Shown: one piece after another, positions 8,879-17,874 of the stretch
Layout of the letters: each line of letters starts with the position of its first letter
How positions within the stretch are numbered: the stretch's first letter is position 1
Source: Dethiosulfovibrio salsuginis
GTDB taxonomy: Bacteria > Synergistota > Synergistia > Synergistales > Dethiosulfovibrionaceae
DNA length: 64,000 nt
NCBI RefSeq assembly: GCF_900177735.1
Contig: NZ_FXBB01000001.1
Span: 248,001-312,000, forward strand
Direction of reading: 5' to 3'
Translations under genes and position numbers: made by a program
The notes under the pieces: generated by a model
The model's input: the letters and a program-made list of their open reading frames with translations, nothing else
Database searches by the model: none
What the model was told of the DNA's origin: nothing

Positions 8879-9442
8879 TTAAACCTCACCTCCCGACCGT
8901 AACTCCTCTATCTCCGCGACAGTAGGTAGATCGGAGATAGAACCAAGACCGAAGACCTTTAAAAAGGACTCCCCTGTCCTGTACAGAAGAGGCGACCCGG
9001 TGGCCTTCTTTCGACCGGAGATACGGATTATTCCGTGGGTCAACAGGGTATCTATGACCCTCTCGCAGCGGACGCCTCGTATCTCCTCCACCTCTGACCT
9101 TGTAACAGGTTGATTATAAGCTATTACCGCCAAAGTCTCCAAAGCGGCTTTACTCAGGCGGATGTTTTCCCTCTCGCTGTTCTCCCTAAAGCTATCCACC
9201 GAACTAGAGGTCTCCGGTGCTGTACACAGATGCCATCGCCCCCCGAGAAAGACCACCTCAAGGCCTCTTTCGCCTTCCGAGTAGGACCTGGAAAGGTCCT
9301 CCAAGGCGGCCAGAGTTCTATCGACGTCCAATCCTACGGCGGAGGCGACTTGATCGACAGAAGCCCCCTCCGAGGCGACGAACAGCACCGCCTCGACCTG
9401 TTTTAAGAGCCCCTTATCGGTTTTGGGGATAGACGAGCACAT
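8879..9442 (-). CDS. scpB: Segregation and condensation protein B
   Basis: ScpB is the winged-helix partner of ScpA in the SMC condensin complex that compacts and segregates chromosomes. The sequence shows the typical first winged helix (LLKQVEAVLFVASEGASVDQVASAVG) and the highly conserved second block LSKAALETLAVIAYNQPVTRSEVEEIRGV. The frame is open from 9496, but that would overlap scpA heavily; I use the ATG at 9442, giving 187 residues, a normal length. The gene lies directly downstream of scpA and upstream of rluB. Confidence 0.94.
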   Translation of the reverse strand: MCSSIPKTDKGLLKQVEAVLFVASEGASVDQVASAVGLDVDRTLAALEDLSRSYSEGERGLEVVFLGGRWHLCTAPETSSSVDSFRENSERENIRLSKAALETLAVIAYNQPVTRSEVEEIRGVRCERVIDTLLTHGIIRISGRKKATGSPLLYRTGESFLKVFGLGSISDLPTVAEIEELRSGGEV

Positions 9443-10151
9443 CGCCAAACATCTCCTTTTGCTCCAGAAAAACCATATTTTTTCTCGACAGCTCAAGAAG
9501 AGCCAGCATAGTCACCACCAAAGAGGAGACCTCTCGATTTTCCCCTAACAGAAAAGACAGAGAGACACCGTCAGGTTCAAGCTGTCCTATTATGGTCTCC
9601 ATACGTTTGTCGACTTGGACCTCGTCTGGAATAGGAGGGGGAACCGCGGCGAAGGAATCGTCCCCCCAGAGATCGTCGGTTTTGTTTTTTTTACCTTTCA
9701 TCAGCTCCCACCAAAGGGATGATAGGGAGTAAAGATCGCCTATATCGTACCTAGGAGGCAGGGGAAAAGGCGACCGGAAAGACCTTTTTGACCAATCGAT
9801 CTGAAGATCCGCCAGGACGGCAGCCGCCTTCCTGTAGGGCCTGTACCTCTCCAGGACATCCTCCAGGTTGGGGCCAAGCTCCTCCTGGTCCAAGTCCCCG
9901 TCCTCCCAGACCTCTTCGTCGAAAACCTTAGGGGTTAGGGCGATCGCCTTCTCCAGAACCAAGCTAGCGGCCTGGACCAGAAAAGAGGCGATCATCTCTA
10001 TGGAGACCTCTCCCTTTCGAGAGTGATAGGCGCCGTAGACCTTTATTATCTGAGCTACGCTGATGCTGTTTGCCTCCAGCTCTCTGCTCTCTATGAGGTG
10101 ACAGAGTAGATCGAGAGGACCGGAAAACCCCTCAACCTCGATCCTAATCAT
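9414..10151 (-). CDS. scpA: Segregation and condensation protein A
   Basis: The kleisin subunit of the SMC-ScpAB complex. The N-terminus carries the family signature FSGPLDLLCHLIESRELEANSISVAQI, and a FLVQAASLVLEKA helix follows near residue 65. The C-terminal winged helix with LLELSRKNMVFLEQKEMFGDV binds the SMC head. The 245-residue length is typical. The last 29 nt overlap the scpB start, a common arrangement. trpS lies 26 nt upstream. Confidence 0.94.
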   Translation of the reverse strand: MIRIEVEGFSGPLDLLCHLIESRELEANSISVAQIIKVYGAYHSRKGEVSIEMIASFLVQAASLVLEKAIALTPKVFDEEVWEDGDLDQEELGPNLEDVLERYRPYRKAAAVLADLQIDWSKRSFRSPFPLPPRYDIGDLYSLSSLWWELMKGKKNKTDDLWGDDSFAAVPPPIPDEVQVDKRMETIIGQLEPDGVSLSFLLGENREVSSLVVTMLALLELSRKNMVFLEQKEMFGDVLVYPQNR

Positions 10152-10177
10152 AGGTCGAAGATCTCCAGAAGGGGAGC

Positions 10178-11179
10178 TTAAAGTCTAGGGACAAAGCCTA
10201 TCCCTGAAAGGACCATATCCATAGTCTCTCGGGCCACCACCCTGGCTTTTTTGGCCCCTTCCCTCAGGACATCCTCTAACGTATCCTCCTCCGCCTCGTA
10301 TCGGGCTCTTCGTTCCCAAACAGGGCTCATAGTGGCGACGACGTGTTCTTTCAGGGCCTTTTTACACTGGACACAGCCGATAGAGCCAGCGAGACAGCCT
10401 GCCTTTAACTCCTCCATCTCCTCATGATCGTCGTTAAAAACCTTATGTATATCCCAGACCGGGCATTTTGCGGGGTCACCGGGATCGGTCTTTCTCTGTC
10501 TAGCGGGATCGGTGACCATAGTCCGTAGTTTATCCCACATCTCTTTCTCGCTATCCGCTATATTTATGCTGTTTCCGTAGGACTTGCTCATTTTCCTGCC
10601 GTCGGTGCCGGGCACCTTAGGGGTAGGGGTGAGCAGTGTATCGGGCTCGGGGAAGATATCGCCGTAGAAATGGTTGAACCTCCGGGCTATCTCTCTGGTT
10701 ATCTCCAGGTGAGCCGACTGATCCTCCCCTACAGGAACCACGTTAGACCTGTAGAGAAGTATATCCGCCGCCATAAGCACCGGATACCCTAAAAAGCCGA
10801 AGTTACTCAGATCCTTATTCTGTATGTTTAGGATCTGTTCCTTGTAGGTAGGATTTCTCTGGAGCCATCCTAAAGGAGTTATCATGCCCAGAGCCAGAGA
10901 AAGCTCGGAATGCTCAGGAACGTGGGACTGGATAAAAATGGTCGATCTTTCAGGGTCAAGCCCTACGGCCAGCCAATCCAGCATAACCTCCTTACAGTTT
11001 TGGCTTATGATAGAGCTATTGGCGTAATCGGACATCATAGCGTGCCAGTCCACTATACCGTAAAAACAGCTATAAGCGCTATCCTCCTGGAGCTTCATCC
11101 AGTTAGTAAGAGCTCCTGCCATGTGACCAAGATGGAGCTTTCCCGTAGGTCTCATCCCGCTAAATACCCTTTTTTCCAT
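10178..11179 (-). CDS. trpS: Tryptophanyl-tRNA synthetase
   Basis: Class I synthetase charging tRNA-Trp. The HIGH-type signature is GKLHLGHMAGAL at residues 13-24, and the KMSKS loop is GRKMSKSYGN near residue 195. Other family blocks are GFLGYPVLMAADILLY and VGEDQSAHLEITREIARRFN. The 333-residue length matches the bacterial enzyme. No leader resembling a T-box precedes it; only about 26 nt separate it from the upstream Nif3-like gene. Confidence 0.96.
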   Translation of the reverse strand: MEKRVFSGMRPTGKLHLGHMAGALTNWMKLQEDSAYSCFYGIVDWHAMMSDYANSSIISQNCKEVMLDWLAVGLDPERSTIFIQSHVPEHSELSLALGMITPLGWLQRNPTYKEQILNIQNKDLSNFGFLGYPVLMAADILLYRSNVVPVGEDQSAHLEITREIARRFNHFYGDIFPEPDTLLTPTPKVPGTDGRKMSKSYGNSINIADSEKEMWDKLRTMVTDPARQRKTDPGDPAKCPVWDIHKVFNDDHEEMEELKAGCLAGSIGCVQCKKALKEHVVATMSPVWERRARYEAEEDTLEDVLREGAKKARVVARETMDMVLSGIGFVPRL

Positions 11180-11205
11180 GCTAACATACTCCCCCTTAAA
11201 TACCC

Positions 11206-11988
11206 CTAAAAGATCAAACCTGACACCTCTGGTATAGGCAATAAAACCGTCTCAAGACCGGACGCCTTTGAGACGTTATCGGCGAGATCGGCCATAGTGG
11301 CCCACTCCATCTCTCCGTGGTCTACCTGTATAACCGAAAGCCCGGAGAAAAGGGCATCCTGGATATCATGATACTTCAAATCCGCCGTAATATACACCTG
11401 GGCGCCGGAGGCAAAAGCTTTTTTCCATAAAGAGGCCCCTGAGCCACCGCACAGGGCGACTCTGGTAATATCCACAGGAGCTCCCCATACCCTGGCGAAG
11501 GACAGATTCCATCGGGATTTTATCAGCTCAACGAGGTCAAAAACAGGGATAGGGGATGTATTGCCGACCGCCCCATCCCCCCATTTATCGCCGATCCCAG
11601 GGACCAAAGGGATAATATCGGTCAACCCTATAGACCTAGAGAGGGACACGTTTGTCCCGTAAGGAGAGCTGTCCCAGTTAGTATGACAGCATATCGCCGA
11701 CATGTCTCGGGAAATCAGCTCCATCAAAGCCGAACCTACCGGATTATCCGGTGAAACAGCTCTGATCGGCGAGAAAATAAGAGGATGATGGGTCAAAAGA
11801 CAATCGCACCCCTTTGAATTCGCCATCACCACCGATTCCACCGTAGGATCCAGAGCGACAGCCACTTTAGCGACCTCGCCGGACCTGGACCTTACGGTAA
11901 CGCCGCAGTTATCCCAATCCTCCGCCCAGTCGGGAGACGCTACGGAGCTAATGGAGGACATAAAATCACCTATTCTCAAAAGAGACAC
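11206..11988 (-). CDS. Nif3-like dinuclear metal center protein
   Basis: A 260-residue member of the Nif3/YqfO/GTP cyclohydrolase I type 2-like family. The expected metal ligands are visible: TCHHP-like LLTHHPLIFSP, the ICCHTNWDSS segment with the histidine-asparagine pair, and the C-terminal QVDHGEMEWATM. ITADLKYHD is a further family block. The exact biochemical function of the family remains unsettled. This copy lacks the YqfO/PII-like insertion, so it is the short form. It lies between the tRNA gene and trpS. Confidence 0.88.
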   Translation of the reverse strand: MSLLRIGDFMSSISSVASPDWAEDWDNCGVTVRSRSGEVAKVAVALDPTVESVVMANSKGCDCLLTHHPLIFSPIRAVSPDNPVGSALMELISRDMSAICCHTNWDSSPYGTNVSLSRSIGLTDIIPLVPGIGDKWGDGAVGNTSPIPVFDLVELIKSRWNLSFARVWGAPVDITRVALCGGSGASLWKKAFASGAQVYITADLKYHDIQDALFSGLSVIQVDHGEMEWATMADLADNVSKASGLETVLLPIPEVSGLIF

Positions 11989-12023
11989 CTCCTATGAAAT
12001 AAGGTATGCCGGTAATTGAATAT

Positions 12024-12053
12024 AAAAAAAGCCGCTCCCGCAGGAACGGCTTT
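12024..12053 (-). terminator. Rho-independent terminator downstream of the tRNA gene
   Basis: On the minus strand, GCCGTTCC pairs with GGAGCGGC (12031-12050) around a short loop and is followed by seven T. It lies immediately 3' of the tRNA gene and upstream of the Nif3-like gene, so it should end the tRNA transcript. Confidence 0.85.
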
Positions 12054-12059
12054 AACTCT

Positions 12060-12136
12060 TGGTGGGCCCACCAGGACTCGAACCTGGAACCTTCCGGTTA
12101 TGAGCCGGTGGCTCTGACCAGTTGAGCTATGGGCCC
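12060..12136 (-). tRNA. tRNA with CAU anticodon (elongator Met or Ile2)
   Basis: A 77-nt cloverleaf with an encoded CCA end. The acceptor stem pairs GGGCCCA with TGGGCCC, the T loop is TTCGAGT, and the anticodon CAT lies at 12100-12102 (as ATG on the + strand). The 1-72 pair is G-C, so it is not an initiator tRNA. The anticodon arm CCGGCTCATAACCGG resembles tRNA-Ile2 genes, in which TilS converts the C to lysidine. It could equally be an elongator methionine tRNA; sequence alone does not settle this. Confidence 0.95.
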
Positions 12137-12194
12137 TGAACGACGAAGATTATACTCCCTGCTCTCCTATATTTCAAGAGGCAGTTTAAAAAAA

Positions 12195-12377
12195 CTACTC
12201 CTCGACGATAATACAGCAGACGGGACAGCTATCCTTTGCTTCATGGACGCAATCCGCTCCCTCCGGGCGAATGACTCTGGCTATTCCCTTGGCCTCGTCA
12301 AGGGTAAAGGCATCTGGACATATCTGGACACAGACACCACATCCGATGCACTTCTCACCATCTATACTGACCCGCAT
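12195..12377 (-). CDS. Small [4Fe-4S] ferredoxin
   Basis: A 60-residue single-cluster ferredoxin. The cluster-binding cysteines are visible in CIGCGVCVQICPDAF near residue 11 and in DSCPVC near residue 50, a pattern known from single 4Fe-4S ferredoxins of anaerobes. It should carry electrons at low potential in the cytoplasm. An additional cysteine pair (CVHE, VCC) may form a disulfide. The gene stands alone between purR and the tRNA gene, with a short inverted repeat (CCCTCAC/GTGAGGG) just upstream. Confidence 0.9.
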   Translation of the reverse strand: MRVSIDGEKCIGCGVCVQICPDAFTLDEAKGIARVIRPEGADCVHEAKDSCPVCCIIVEE

Positions 12378-12419
12378 AAAGGCACCCCCTCACAGTGAGG
12401 GCATTCTATACCATTGTCC

Positions 12420-13238
12420 TCAGGACGTCAAACCCCTTGTATACAAGGAAGACGGTACGACCCTGGCTCCCTCGCCGGACATATTGAGGGAAAGCAATGA
12501 AGAATACCGCTCAACCGCTTTTTTTATCGGCTCTATGGAGGCTATAAAAACCCCTATGCCGACCAGTTCAGCCTTAAACTCGCTGACGACCTGACACATA
12601 CCGGAGGCGGTGCTTCCGCCTCTCATAAAGTCGTCGATAACCAGAACCCTGCTCCCCTGAACTATCTGTTTCGTGCCCATATACATGGCCCTGACATCGC
12701 CGGTCTGAGTGGCAAAGTGGACGCACACCGCAGGGCCATCGCTAGCCCTGTTTCTGAATCGACAGACCGCAAGGGGAACACCTAGGATCTGGGCGGTCGC
12801 CATCCCTAGAGGAATTCCCTTCACCTCCGAGGTAACGACCACGTCAGGATACTTATCGTAAAAATCGGAAGCCAGAACGAGCCCCAGCTTCCATGCGTAG
12901 GTAGGGTTGAAAAGTATATCGCCGTAGTATATCAATCCACTAGGAAGGAGCCTGTCATCATGGGACAGGGTCTCCGATATATCGGAGAGAAAACTCTCCC
13001 TGTAATCATCGGACATAAGGGGAACGAAAGAAGCTCCGCCCGCCCTTCCTCTATCCACCTTTATTCGTCCCAACCCCTCTTGCTCGATAGATCGGTCTAT
13101 AATCGAGATATCGTCGCTTATAACCGTCTTCGACACGTCAAAGTCCTCCGCCAAGGAGGTTAGAGAGATCTGGCCCGAAGGACAGGTCAGGAGCCTGGAG
13201 GCTATCCTGATCAACCTGTCGGTTTTATTCCCCTTCAT
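12420..13238 (-). CDS. purR: Pur operon repressor PurR (PRPP-sensing)
   Basis: A Bacillus-type PurR: an N-terminal winged helix-turn-helix (residues 5-70, with TSLAEDFDVSKTVISDDI) joined to a phosphoribosyltransferase-like domain. The PRPP loop is RVLVIDDFMRGGSTASGM near residue 200. In Bacillus it represses purine synthesis genes and is released by PRPP. The large purine operon in this window is an obvious target candidate, but I did not identify a PurBox there. The 272-residue length is normal, and purR next to ispE is a conserved pairing. Confidence 0.93.
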   Translation of the reverse strand: MKGNKTDRLIRIASRLLTCPSGQISLTSLAEDFDVSKTVISDDISIIDRSIEQEGLGRIKVDRGRAGGASFVPLMSDDYRESFLSDISETLSHDDRLLPSGLIYYGDILFNPTYAWKLGLVLASDFYDKYPDVVVTSEVKGIPLGMATAQILGVPLAVCRFRNRASDGPAVCVHFATQTGDVRAMYMGTKQIVQGSRVLVIDDFMRGGSTASGMCQVVSEFKAELVGIGVFIASIEPIKKAVERYSSLLSLNMSGEGARVVPSSLYTRGLTS

Positions 13239-13248
13239 AGAAAGTCCA

Positions 13249-14109
13249 TCACTCCAAAAATATAATTTTTTCCACGCAACCTATCCCATCGAAACTCCTG
13301 AAGAGCTCCGATGAGGGTAAGTTAAAATCATAAAGGGCAAAAACAGAACTGCCACTCCCGCTTATGCCCCAGGCGACGGCACCCGATCGGTCACAGGCGT
13401 CAAAAAGAGCCTCATACTCTCGGTGCATGTCGGTCAAAGGTGCGATAAAGTCGTTAGGAAGAAGGCCAACCTTAAGCCCCGCTCTGAGCCGTCCTAGGAC
13501 ATCCAGGGCCTCCAGCTCACCATCCTCCTCCGAAAGAGGCCAGGAATCGGGGGCATAGAGATCGTCAAGCAACCGGTAGGACTCGGCGGTATTGCACCTC
13601 CACTTGGGAACTATCAACACCGACCGAAGGGATATATCCTCCATCGGAGCAAAAGTCTCCCCTATGCCTGAGACCATAGCTATACGATCGTCGGAGGCCA
13701 TAAACGGAAGATCGGCCCCTAAAGGGGAAATATCCCATACCGAGGGAAGATCAAAAAAAGCGGTAGCCCATTTTAGAACCGCCGCACCGTTTCCGGTCCC
13801 AGCACCTAGGCCGGTTCCAGGAGGCACGACTTTGCTTATGGAAACGGAAAGAGGGGGAATAGAAACCCCTCTTTCCCTTAAAAAATCTATTACCTTTTGA
13901 ACCAAGTTAACGTCGGAGATCTTCACCTCCGACATAGCGACCCTGTCCTCCATGCCCTCCATGCCCTCTGGCAATATCTCAAGGGAGAGACGCTCTATCG
14001 GTGGGAGTTTTTTAAAGACCGACACCAGACGATGATATCCATCCTCTCTAGTGCCGACGATCCTCAAGGTCAAGTTTATCTTTGCCTCACTGGCTAAACC
14101 CCAAATCAA
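13249..14109 (-). CDS. ispE: 4-diphosphocytidyl-2-C-methyl-D-erythritol kinase
   Basis: A GHMP kinase of the MEP isoprenoid pathway. The N-terminus has EAKINLTLRIVGTREDGYH, the first substrate-binding block of IspE. The glycine-rich ATP loop is PGTGLGAGTGNGAAVL near residue 95. The third GHMP motif is AWGISGSGSSVFAL near residue 250. The 286-residue length is normal. It starts 1 nt after the veg stop and is followed 10 nt later by purR, so the three genes probably share a transcript. Confidence 0.94.
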   Translation of the reverse strand: MIWGLASEAKINLTLRIVGTREDGYHRLVSVFKKLPPIERLSLEILPEGMEGMEDRVAMSEVKISDVNLVQKVIDFLRERGVSIPPLSVSISKVVPPGTGLGAGTGNGAAVLKWATAFFDLPSVWDISPLGADLPFMASDDRIAMVSGIGETFAPMEDISLRSVLIVPKWRCNTAESYRLLDDLYAPDSWPLSEEDGELEALDVLGRLRAGLKVGLLPNDFIAPLTDMHREYEALFDACDRSGAVAWGISGSGSSVFALYDFNLPSSELFRSFDGIGCVEKIIFLE

Positions 14110-14110
14110 T

Positions 14111-14371
14111 TTAATCCCCCGACTCCTGGAACTCCACTTTATCGCTATCGACCAAAACCATCTCCAGCTCTTTGGTCAGAAGCTCGGCATAGCTGAAGGA
14201 AATCTTGCTGTGCTGAGACTCAACGTACAGTGTGAAAAGACACGGGTAGGTCTCTATTATGATACCCTGTCTCTCCTCCGCTTTTCGACGCCCTTTCGTG
14301 GCGCGATACCTGACCGTGTTTCCCTTGTATCGGGCCACTCTCTGGCGAATCGACTGAATAGAGTACACCAT
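14111..14371 (-). CDS. veg: Veg family protein
   Basis: An 86-residue homologue of Bacillus Veg, which affects biofilm formation and is strongly transcribed there. The conserved block is RYKGNTVRYRATKGRRKAEERQGIIIETYPCLFTLYV, the last part being the hallmark of the family. An AAGGAGGG Shine-Dalgarno sequence precedes the ATG, and a near-consensus promoter lies upstream. Placement next to ispE matches Bacillus. Confidence 0.93.
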   Translation of the reverse strand: MVYSIQSIRQRVARYKGNTVRYRATKGRRKAEERQGIIIETYPCLFTLYVESQHSKISFSYAELLTKELEMVLVDSDKVEFQESGD

Positions 14372-14403
14372 GAGAACCCTCCTTATCCTAAAGGAACAGA
14401 AGG

Positions 14404-14432
14404 ATTATACCATACCTAGCAAAAAAATTCAA
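14404..14432 (-). promoter_or_regulatory. Sigma-A-type promoter for veg-ispE-purR
   Basis: On the minus strand TTGAAT (14427-14432) and TATAAT (14404-14409) are separated by 17 nt, with a TG one base before the -10 box. This close-to-consensus promoter sits about 35 nt upstream of the veg start codon. Confidence 0.85.
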
Positions 14433-14438
14433 ACTTCT

Positions 14439-16349
14439 TTATCCACCTAAAACTATCCTCTTATCTCCGACTCGCCGAGTTACCCCTTTACCGTCGAGAT
14501 ATTCCAGAAGAGGCAGCACAAACTTACGGCTACTGCCGGTAACGTCTCTCACGGAAGCTATAGTTATGCCGCCATCGACCTCCCTAAGGGCTTGGAGGAG
14601 CCTTTTTTCCACCTCGGAGGAAAGGAGGAACGTCCCGTCGACCACCACCGCCAGCCCCATTCTCTTCAAATCCTCCACAAAGCGATAAAAGGCCTTTTTG
14701 TCCATGCCCAGTCTCTCCTGACACTGTTCCAGTGTCGGTGGCTGAAAACCCGCCTTATCGCAGATAGACTGGATTGCCCCAAGGGACCGGTTGAAGCTAT
14801 CGTCGTCCTTTTTCTCAAATCCCTTGGACGCCACAAAACCACCTCTGTTCTCAACGGCACCTCGGGCGACCATATCCTCCACAAGCACCTTACCGAGCTT
14901 TCTATCTACGTCCTTAAAAACAGAGTTAATTAGCTTATCGAGGGGCATTCCATCCTGGTTAGGGTGATCCTTGTGAAAACCCTGGACCTCACGAAAAACG
15001 AGCTCCTCTATTCTGTGCAGTTCATCGGAGGACAGCACCATGCCGTTTCCGACCTTGAGAAGGGATATGCCTCTGGACTTCAGAGACAGGAGCATATCGG
15101 TCAGCCCTTTCCTGGTCTCCTGGGTCTGAACTATGAGATCGTCGAAAGGGATCTTTCCGTAAAAGTCCACCAAAGCGGCTATTCTGGCCTCTCTGGAGGT
15201 CACCGAGGCTAAACGGGAAAGCCTGGCTACAGACGCCTCCCTGGACCTTCTGCCATGGGCCTTTCGCCCGTAAGGGGAGAGAATATCCCCTCCTCCTATA
15301 GTCCGAAGGGGGCTGTAAAATCTGATCACGTATTTCTGACAGAGAGAGGCCACCACCGGCTCCTCCAGCACAAGCTGGGCGACGGCGGATTCTCCGGGCA
15401 AAAGCTCCTTTCTATCCAGGAAAGCCACCCTGCCGAGGACATCGGATGTGCCCATATGGATCCTGACCCTCTGCCAGTGAGACACTCCCTCAGAGACCTC
15501 TGGAAGCAACCTCAAAGACACATCGAGACAGGTAGAGGGCCTGAAAACTCCGGCGGCACAGACCACATCACCTCTGTTCAGCTGGTCTATGGAAAGTCCC
15601 GCAAGGCTTATGGCGATTCTCTGACCGGCCTGAGCTGAGTTGACGGAGGACTTATGGACCTGAATGCTCCTGACCCGACTATCCAGCTCTCCTGGCAGAA
15701 TCTCCACCTCCTCTCCCTGAGACACCGTTCCTCTGTAAGCGGTTCCGGTGACCACCGTCCCAAAACCGGCTACAGGGAAAGTTCGGTCTATAGGCATAAA
15801 GAAAGCCCCATCCCTTTCCCTGGGAGAGACAACGTCCACCATTCGCTCCATCTCCTCAAGGACCTTATCCAGGTTTGTCCCGGTGACAGAAGATGCCGGA
15901 ATGATCGGCTTTTCCTCCAAAAAAGTGCCTTTTACCAGATCTCTAACGTCCTCGGTAGCCAGCTCGATCATCTCGTCGTCCACGGTATCCGACTTAGACA
16001 GGACAACAAAACCTTCCTGGACACCCAGCAACTCGAGAATATCCAGATGTTCCCTGGTCTGAGGCATTACCCCCTCGTCGGCGGCCACCACCAGGACGAC
16101 TCCGTCCAGCCCAGAGGCTCCGGCCACCATCTGCCTTATGAATTTCTCGTGACCTGGCACGTCGACCAGACTTATGACCCTATCGCTAGGAAGGGTCAGT
16201 GGAGCAAAACCTAGCTCTATGGTTATCCCTCTTTTTCGCTCCTCCGAAAGTCGATCGCAGTCCACACCGGTCAACGCCTTAACGAGACTGGTCTTGCCGT
16301 GATCTATATGACCGGCGGTGCCTACTACCAGAGAAATTTCCTGTTTCAT
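14439..16349 (-). CDS. selB: Selenocysteine-specific elongation factor SelB
   Basis: A 636-residue translation GTPase that brings Sec-tRNA to UGA codons marked by a SECIS element. The G domain has GHIDHGKTSLVKAL, DVPGHEKFIRQMVAG and LSKSD. EF-Tu-like beta barrels follow to about residue 360, then a C-terminal array of winged helices (residues 370-636) that binds SECIS RNA. It overlaps selA by 4 nt. With SelA this shows the organism makes selenoproteins; selD and tRNA-Sec are not in the window. Confidence 0.97.
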   Translation of the reverse strand: MKQEISLVVGTAGHIDHGKTSLVKALTGVDCDRLSEERKRGITIELGFAPLTLPSDRVISLVDVPGHEKFIRQMVAGASGLDGVVLVVAADEGVMPQTREHLDILELLGVQEGFVVLSKSDTVDDEMIELATEDVRDLVKGTFLEEKPIIPASSVTGTNLDKVLEEMERMVDVVSPRERDGAFFMPIDRTFPVAGFGTVVTGTAYRGTVSQGEEVEILPGELDSRVRSIQVHKSSVNSAQAGQRIAISLAGLSIDQLNRGDVVCAAGVFRPSTCLDVSLRLLPEVSEGVSHWQRVRIHMGTSDVLGRVAFLDRKELLPGESAVAQLVLEEPVVASLCQKYVIRFYSPLRTIGGGDILSPYGRKAHGRRSREASVARLSRLASVTSREARIAALVDFYGKIPFDDLIVQTQETRKGLTDMLLSLKSRGISLLKVGNGMVLSSDELHRIEELVFREVQGFHKDHPNQDGMPLDKLINSVFKDVDRKLGKVLVEDMVARGAVENRGGFVASKGFEKKDDDSFNRSLGAIQSICDKAGFQPPTLEQCQERLGMDKKAFYRFVEDLKRMGLAVVVDGTFLLSSEVEKRLLQALREVDGGITIASVRDVTGSSRKFVLPLLEYLDGKGVTRRVGDKRIVLGG

Positions 16350-17746
16350 ATAAAGTCCTCCTTTACTATGGAGGAAAGGGCGTCAAACACCCTCTCGTCG
16401 TCGCCTTTCAGCAAAGTTCGACCGTGTATCATCAAAGCTCCGTCCCTGGCGCCTGCGACTATAGGGGTCTCCCGTTTTCTGAGGGCCTCCTGGAGAGAAC
16501 CGGCGCTGAGAGAACCGACTCGAAGGGAGACCGCCCAACCGGGAAGATCTCTGCCGGGATAGGCCCCTCCTCCTACAGCGTCCGCCACCTCCACTACGTC
16601 TATAGAGCCGTCGGGCATAACCGACCTCAGCTTACAGGCTAAGTTCTCACAACGGCCCTTCAGATCTTCACTGGATATGGTCAACATGGCGACGGTAGGG
16701 ATCTTTGAAGAGCTTCCCTTCAGGTAGAGCCTCAACGTAGCCTCCATAGCGGCTAGGGTCATCTTATCGCACCTCAAAGCTCTGAGAAGAGGGTAGGTCC
16801 TTATCCTCTCTATGAGGTCTCTCTTGCCGACGATGCCTCCTATCTGAGGACCGCCTAGGAGCTTATCGCCGGAGAAGGTCACCAGATCTACTCCCGACTC
16901 CAGACACTCTCGAACGGTGATCTCCCCCTCAAGGCCTGAACCCGAAAGGTCCGCCAGGACGCCGCTTCCGAGGTCCTCCATGAAGATAACCTCCCTCTCC
17001 TGGGCCAGTGCGGCAAGCTCTTCTCTGGGGACCTCCTTGTGGAACCCCACTATCTTGAAGTTCGACGGATGGACCTTCATAATCATAGCGGTATCGTCGC
17101 CTATGGCTCCGGCGTAATCTTTCAGATGGGTCCTGTTGGTGGTTCCAACCTCCACCAGCTTTGTACCGGAGAAAGTCATTATGTCCGGTATCCTGAAAGA
17201 ACCGCCGATCTCCACAAGCTCTCCTCTGGAGACCACCGCCGATCTCCCCGACGAAAGGGCGGCCAGACAGAGAAGCACCGCCCCGGCGTTGTTGTTGACC
17301 ACCACCGCCGCCTCCCCACCGGTTACCCGACAGAGAAGGGACTCTACGTGGGAATTTCTCTGTCCTCTCTCTCCGGCCTTAAGGTCGTACTCTAAGGTGC
17401 TGTACCCTCGGGCCACCTGATTTACCGCGTCTACAGCCTCCTCCGCCAGACAGGATCGGCCTAGATTCGTATGGACCACGACGCCAGTAGCGTTTACCAC
17501 CGACCGAAGGCTGGACCGTTTGTAAATATCCATGCTCTCGTCCAAAAGCACGAAAAAATCGTCTCGACGGAAGGAATCAAGCTCACCGGACAAAATGGCC
17601 TTTCTAAGGCCATCGAGAAGGGAGGAGCAGATCTCTTTCATCACATCTCTCTCCACCAAATCGCCGTATCTAAGGCATCTCTCATCGCTGAGGACCTTTT
17701 CCATCGAAGGGATTTCCCTCAACAACACGTTGAATTTTCCAGACAT
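16346..17746 (-). CDS. selA: L-seryl-tRNA(Sec) selenium transferase
   Basis: A PLP enzyme that converts seryl-tRNA-Sec to selenocysteinyl-tRNA-Sec. The catalytic lysine is in TFSGDKLLGGPQIGGIVGK near residue 285. Other signature blocks are VVNATGVVVHTNLGRS near residue 80, VVNNNAGAVLL and MEDLGSG. The frame is open from 17758, but AGGATGG precedes the ATG at 17746, which I choose, giving 466 residues. It is the first gene of a selA-selB operon and is divergent from yedF. Confidence 0.97.
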   Translation of the reverse strand: MSGKFNVLLREIPSMEKVLSDERCLRYGDLVERDVMKEICSSLLDGLRKAILSGELDSFRRDDFFVLLDESMDIYKRSSLRSVVNATGVVVHTNLGRSCLAEEAVDAVNQVARGYSTLEYDLKAGERGQRNSHVESLLCRVTGGEAAVVVNNNAGAVLLCLAALSSGRSAVVSRGELVEIGGSFRIPDIMTFSGTKLVEVGTTNRTHLKDYAGAIGDDTAMIMKVHPSNFKIVGFHKEVPREELAALAQEREVIFMEDLGSGVLADLSGSGLEGEITVRECLESGVDLVTFSGDKLLGGPQIGGIVGKRDLIERIRTYPLLRALRCDKMTLAAMEATLRLYLKGSSSKIPTVAMLTISSEDLKGRCENLACKLRSVMPDGSIDVVEVADAVGGGAYPGRDLPGWAVSLRVGSLSAGSLQEALRKRETPIVAGARDGALMIHGRTLLKGDDERVFDALSSIVKEDFI

Positions 17747-17779
17747 AAAAGTCACCATCCTATGTTTGTAAACGCTATT

Positions 17780-17809
17780 TTTACCTTACCCATCCGGTAA
17801 TGATATAAT
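17780..17809 (+). promoter_or_regulatory. Extended -10 promoter for yedF
   Basis: TATAAT at 17804-17809 is preceded by TGA, an extended -10 element. A weak -35, TTTACC, lies at 17780-17785 with an 18-nt spacer. Transcription should begin near 17816 and give a leader of about 85 nt before the yedF start codon. Confidence 0.7.
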
Positions 17810-17851
17810 TTCTACGACGTTATGGAAAGAACCTGAGACCTTTTACAGGGC

Positions 17852-17874
17852 GGGGAAACTCGTTTCAGTTCCCC
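17852..17874 (+). promoter_or_regulatory. Hairpin in the yedF leader
   Basis: GGGGAA (17852-17857) pairs with TTCCCC (17869-17874), extended inside by CT/AG after one bulged base. It lies between the promoter and the Shine-Dalgarno sequence (AGGAGGT near 17887). AACCT at 17830-17834 could also pair with AGGTT overlapping the Shine-Dalgarno. The role is unknown. Confidence 0.5.

Noticed and set aside
11180-11205. T-box before trpS
   Set aside because: Only about 26 nt separate trpS from the upstream gene, and no T-box core sequence is present.
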